Source of the DNA: Tigriopus japonicus | Lineage: Eukaryota; Arthropoda; Copepoda; Harpacticoida; Harpacticidae | Length of the DNA: 64,000 nt | NCBI GenBank assembly: GCA_010645155.1 | Contig: CM021315.1 | Span: forward strand, 6,098,589 to 6,162,588 | Direction: 5' to 3' | In this document: one piece after another, positions 63,019-64,000 of the stretch | How positions within the stretch are numbered: the stretch's first letter is position 1 | Layout: the number at the start of each line of letters is the position of its first letter | The notes under the pieces: generated by a model | Told to the model about the DNA's origin: nothing | The model's input: only the letters and a program-made list of their open reading frames with translations | The model's database searches: none | Translations under genes and position numbers: made by a program

Positions 63019-64000
63019 GTTGTCGGATTCAAAATTCACTGGATACTGACTGACACTTCTGGTGAGACCAGTATGTGTGCATGTTCAAGAGGGTTGATAA
63101 AATGGTTCAGTTTTCAAGAACTGTTTCCTGGCCAAGTGATTACATTTTCTCGGCTTCCTGCTCTGCTCTCTGCGTTGCACACGAGATTTTTACCAACTGT
63201 GACTACTAGAAAACGAAGGTAGTAAAAATAAGATACATAACTCTACAAATGCTCCAAAAGTCGAGCTCGACTCGATTCGAAGGGGCAACAGTTGGACAAG
63301 CGACAAAAGAGAGGCTTCAAACTCTTCAAACGGTTCTCAACCTTGAACGACATTGCTTTTTTCCCTGTGTTTCTTAAGACAGATTTCTGCAATTCAACTG
63401 TCACCTCCAAAATCGACAATCTTCCTATTAACTCGTTTCTACTCCCAGTTTAGTCGCGTTCAATCGAGCACAGTCCTCAAAACGAATATCAAGCGGATTA
63501 TTTATGGCTAGAGGTCAGAAATTAACGTTTGCTTTGCGTGGCAATGGTCCTCTTTTTCAGTTGCGTTTTAAAACAAAACAAAAAATGTCCTAAATTCCGC
63601 TTGCCTGTACGCCGATGATAGTTGCATCATTCTTTGAAGCTAGTGTTCCTTTCTCTCCAAGATTGATTAGAGCTTTAAGCCCTTATAGCCTTTTGTATGA
63701 TGAAATTAATCCAACAACTTTGGTTCATTCAAGGATGACTCAAACAAAAACATTTGGGCGAAACTTAACGACTTCAAACCAGCACACTTTCGACTCTGAG
63801 AATCATCAAAGATGATCAAGTTTACAACGAAGACAAAACGGATACGCATTATTAAGTGCAATGATGAAGTGAAAAGAAACGAAGAAGTTTTACGTCTTTT
63901 ACGTATTTCTCATTCTTGAGGGAAAGAAGGACAGCGAAAACTTATCAAGTTTCTTGAAGTTATCAAGGTTTCCGGCGTTGTATGGCTACTGGCTAGGATA
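63019..64000. other. 5' flank of beta-thymosin to the window end
   Basis: A possible 5' UTR acceptor (GTCAGTATCCAG) lies about 20 bp upstream of the start codon in the minus sense. No other gene, RNA or repeat was recognised. Confidence 0.4.

Overview
The window is animal nuclear DNA, most likely from a crustacean and plausibly a copepod. The coding genes are arthropod-like, split by short and long GT-AG introns. The spacers are AT-rich and carry several small non-autonomous DNA transposons, a tRNA-derived SINE and pieces of a LINE. Three N gaps (10898-11115, 23408-23557, 48522-48720) show it is a draft scaffold. The species assignment is inference.

Layout, left to right. (1) 68-14740, minus: the first two coding exons of an amyloid-precursor-like (APP/Appl) gene, split by a 14.4 kb first intron; the rest lies beyond the left edge. 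(2) 16740-22533, minus: a secreted PAN/Apple-domain protein in three exons. Its 4.7 kb intron holds a complete hAT-type MITE, a TA-flanked pogo/Tc1-like element with another inverted-repeat unit inside, and an 85-bp direct repeat. (3) 27242-30926, plus: intronless LAMTOR1, then only 136 bp later a 946-residue intronless leucine-rich protein whose ATG directly follows a 3' splice site. This is a candidate operon or trans-splicing arrangement. (4) 31574-33386, minus: a TMEM165/GDT1-family ion transporter in three exons, convergent with the leucine-rich gene. (5) 35742-45222, minus: a complete 10-exon extracellular heparan-sulfate endosulfatase (Sulf), reconstructed in phase to 1097 residues. (6) 45223-53763: an 8.5 kb spacer with a gap, a duplicated gap edge and small mobile elements. 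(7) 53764-55710, plus: a four-exon class A GPCR resembling FMRFamide-type peptide receptors. (8) 55711-57971: a LINE tail, a SINE and the tubulin 3' UTR. (9) 57972-60692, minus: an alpha-tubulin gene whose first intron follows the ATG. (10) 62698-63018, minus: a small two-exon beta-thymosin gene.

The genes do not form one pathway. LAMTOR1 (lysosomal Ragulator anchor) and TMEM165 (Golgi/lysosomal ion homeostasis) both act on endomembranes. Sulf, the APP-like protein, the PAN protein and the GPCR are secreted or cell-surface proteins. Alpha-tubulin and beta-thymosin are cytoskeletal. Exon models were assembled by eye from GT/AG signals, reading phase and recalled family similarity; no search or transcript data were used.
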